Positions 6,684 through 7,774 of a DNA stretch of 7,774 nucleotides are shown here, in pieces. This DNA comes from CAZAQS01 sp964486825 (GTDB lineage: Bacteria; Chloroflexota; Anaerolineae; Anaerolineales; UBA4823). Below the pieces are notes generated by a model. The model did not search any database. It was given only the letters and a program-made list of their open reading frames with translations, and had not been told where the DNA came from. Location of the stretch: positions 1-7,774 of the forward strand of contig CAZAQS010000227.1 in the NCBI GenBank assembly GCA_964486825.1. The letters are read 5' to 3'. How positions within the stretch are numbered: the stretch's first letter is position 1; each line of letters starts with the position of its first letter. The position numbers and the translations under genes are program-made.

Positions 6684-6693
6684 AATGGCGGTT

Positions 6694-6742
6694 ATTTTAG
6701 CACAGGGGACCCACATACGCAAGGCGATTTTTTGTTTTTTGT
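6694..6742 (-). promoter_or_regulatory. Predicted his operon promoter with extended -10 and A-rich upstream element
   Basis: On the minus strand there is a -10 hexamer TAAAAT (6699-6694, one mismatch to TATAAT) preceded by TGC, an extended -10. Seventeen bases upstream is a weak -35, TTGCGT (6722-6717). Directly upstream of that, A-tracts (6742-6725) resemble an UP element. This predicts a transcript start near 6686-6683, at or just before the leader-peptide ATG, and a leader of about 180 nt before hisG. Confidence 0.65.
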
Positions 6743-6744
6743 GG

Positions 6745-7297
6745 TAAGGGCAATCTGACCAATTACTCATCGATTTATATGCAAGCCTGGACGCATAAAT
6801 ACGACTTGGAGATCATAGAATTTCTGTGCGCGAGGTTTATGAGAAAATATATGCAGAAAGCATATTTGACACGGTCAGTGTTGTTTTTCGTCTCATATCG
6901 CCTGGCATGTGTGGCCAGTTCATTTGGGTACTCATACATCTCCCATCTATAATAAATTTATATATTAGACCTTGGAAAGAACAGCAGCGCGTCATTTCTA
7001 CTTCATGCTAGGCAATCGGCGGTAGTTTTGCTGCAGTTGGCGAATGCCGGCATGGAAAACGTGGACATTATGGATATTTCTACCCCTATATATGGCGATA
7101 GATAGGACGTTTTGCCCCATATGTATGGGATGGATTGTATGGACAAATACAAGGTGCAACTTACACAGATGAGGTCGCAGGTTCGGCGGATAGAGAGCTT
7201 CCGGTACCTGTTCCGCCCACTGCAGCACCCATCTGTTAGCGAAAACAGATACAGATGTGCCCTTAGGTTCACAAATTGGTCAAAAACCACATGAACT
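6745..7297. other. Region without a convincing gene, upstream of the his promoter
   Basis: I recognise no gene in this stretch of about 550 bases. Several frames are open for 55-75 codons on both strands, for example a plus-strand ORF from the ATG at 6779 (57 codons), one from a GTG at 6826 (61 codons, with a hydrophobic middle), and minus-strand frames around 6998-7323. None has a good ribosome site or a family signature. Small dyads are present: ATATGC/GCATAT around 6849-6865 and CCCATA-TG-TATGGG at 7116-7129. A plus frame from about 7018 is rich in Gly, Tyr and Phe and is broken by a TAG at about 7099-7101, so a decayed gene is possible. The AT content and broken frames fit degraded accessory DNA. 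Confidence 0.5.
7116..7129. repeat. 14-bp inverted repeat
   Basis: CCCATA and TATGGG are perfect inverted copies separated by TG. This could be a regulator operator or chance; no promoter or gene beside it makes its role clear. Confidence 0.35.
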
Positions 7298-7546
7298 GGA
7301 GGGCGCATTATTATGAAAGTCACTACCCATTCGACCGCCGCCTTTTACGAAGCTTTTTCGCCTCAGCAAGCGCGGCGCCTGACCAAAAAACTGGAGTTTC
7401 ACTACACGCCTGAGCATAGCAGCTGGTTGAACATGGCCGAAGTCCAAATATCTGTTCTGAAAATTGTACCTGGTGAGAGAAGAACAATGATTGACCATAG
7501 CTCCCCCAACGGTTTGCGTTACAGGCGCTGGGGCGGGCGTGGATAA
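7298..7546 (+). pseudogene. IS630-family transposase C-terminal remnant
   Basis: The plus frame from about 7298 (ORF ATG at 7313) carries the conserved C-terminal block of IS630/Tc1-type DDE transposases: THSTAAFYEAF, then KKLEFHYTPEHSSWLNMAEVQISVL. The glutamate in LNMAE (residue 43 from the ATG) matches the third catalytic acid. The preceding family motif DNLNTH, which carries the second catalytic aspartate, appears here as KVTTH with the aspartate lost. A stop at 7292-7294 separates the block from any upstream transposase sequence. After SVL (about 7459) the expected continuation (RQCL, then a Arg-rich segment) is absent and the frame drifts to a TAA near 7546. It is a non-functional fragment of about 80 codons and shows that a mobile element once inserted here. 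I found no convincing terminal inverted repeats. Confidence 0.85.
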
Positions 7547-7603
7547 TGTTCGGGAGCAGAAAAAACACGAACTAGGGCGGGGGCCAGTAGCGAGATTCAG
7601 TCC

Positions 7604-7774
7604 TCAGCTCACCGCTTTCTTCACGAGCGCGCCGATCTTTGCCTCTTCGGCAGCGGTCAACTCCTTCAGCGCGTAGGCGACCGGCCACAGGGCGCCTTCG
7701 TCGAGGTTCGCCGCGTCGCTGAAGCCGAACGTCGCGTACCTCGTGTTGAACTTCTGCGCGCTTTGGAAGAAGCA
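7604..7774 (-). CDS. C-terminal part of a DUF1801-like protein (partial)
   Basis: The minus frame from the window edge to a TGA at 7606-7604 is open for 56 codons and clearly coding. It includes CFFQSAQKFNTRYATFGFSD, then NLDEGALWP, and ends KIGALVKKAVS. The RYATFGF, then ANLDEG and WP pattern followed by ALKELTAAEEAKIG matches my memory of the C-terminus of small DUF1801 (YdhG-like) proteins, whose function is not established. The 5' part lies outside the window. Its base composition is much more GC-rich than the his operon, with strong G/C at third codon positions, suggesting a separate origin or an assembly join. The coding call is firm; the family name is from memory. Confidence 0.7.
   Translation of the reverse strand, partial: CFFQSAQKFNTRYATFGFSDAANLDEGALWPVAYALKELTAAEEAKIGALVKKAVS

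Noticed and set aside
6723..6740. T-rich run on the plus strand as a possible terminator
   Set aside because: No stable GC hairpin precedes it. On the other strand it is better explained as the A-rich element upstream of the his promoter.
6866..6953. Plus-strand promoter candidates: TTGACA at 6866-6871, and TTGGGT with TATAAT at 6924-6953
   Set aside because: TTGACA has no -10 at an acceptable distance. The second pair has an 18-bp spacer and a weak -35, and no convincing gene follows.
6998..7323. Two overlapping minus-strand ORFs (76 and 106 codons)
   Set aside because: They overlap each other in different frames, show no recognisable motif, and the longer one runs into the IS630 remnant. 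Probably chance open frames.
7547..7603. Terminator for the DUF1801-like gene on the minus strand (T-run near 7565)
   Set aside because: A T-run exists, but the GC-rich sequence before it does not form a convincing stem.

Overview
The window is dominated by a compact, co-directional histidine biosynthesis operon on the minus strand, in the order hisG-hisD-hisC-hisB-hisH-hisA-hisF, followed by a damaged purH. Protein signatures (a long-form HisG, the HisC, HisB and HisF sequences, and PurH segments such as EMLGGRVKTLHPAIHAG) resemble Chloroflexota (Anaerolineae/Dehalococcoidia-like) homologues. I assign that phylum from remembered family resemblance, not from a search. A run of 10 Ns inside hisD shows that this is a draft assembly, possibly metagenomic.

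Layout on the minus strand, in transcription order: a sigma-70-type promoter with an extended -10 element and an A-rich upstream stretch (6694-6742); a 28-codon leader ORF with a histidine cluster, HHHVHH (6597-6683); a 14-bp palindrome whose first half is perfectly complementary to part of the terminator (6607-6620); an intrinsic terminator with a U-rich tail (6518-6550); then hisG 13 nt further on. This is the full architecture of a histidine attenuator: ribosome stalling at His codons should favour the antiterminator, and fluent translation should favour the terminator. The leader peptide is too short for ordinary ORF calling and is the most notable find here.

The seven his genes abut or overlap by a few bases (1-nt and 2-nt gaps, ATGA overlaps), so translation is probably coupled. 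Together they encode PRPP-to-ATP condensation (HisG), ring isomerisation (HisA), the two-subunit IGP synthase (HisH/HisF), dehydration (HisB), transamination (HisC) and the final oxidation (HisD). hisI, hisE and a histidinol-phosphate phosphatase are not in the window. IGP synthase releases AICAR, and PurH consumes AICAR, so a purH after hisF makes metabolic sense. The copy here, however, lacks its N-terminus and start codon and about 130 internal residues, while keeping an open frame.

To the right of the operon promoter (about 6745-7774) the sequence looks like degraded accessory DNA. It holds a stretch with no convincing gene, a remnant of an IS630-family transposase (about 7298-7546), and at the edge the GC-rich C-terminus of a DUF1801-like protein on the minus strand.
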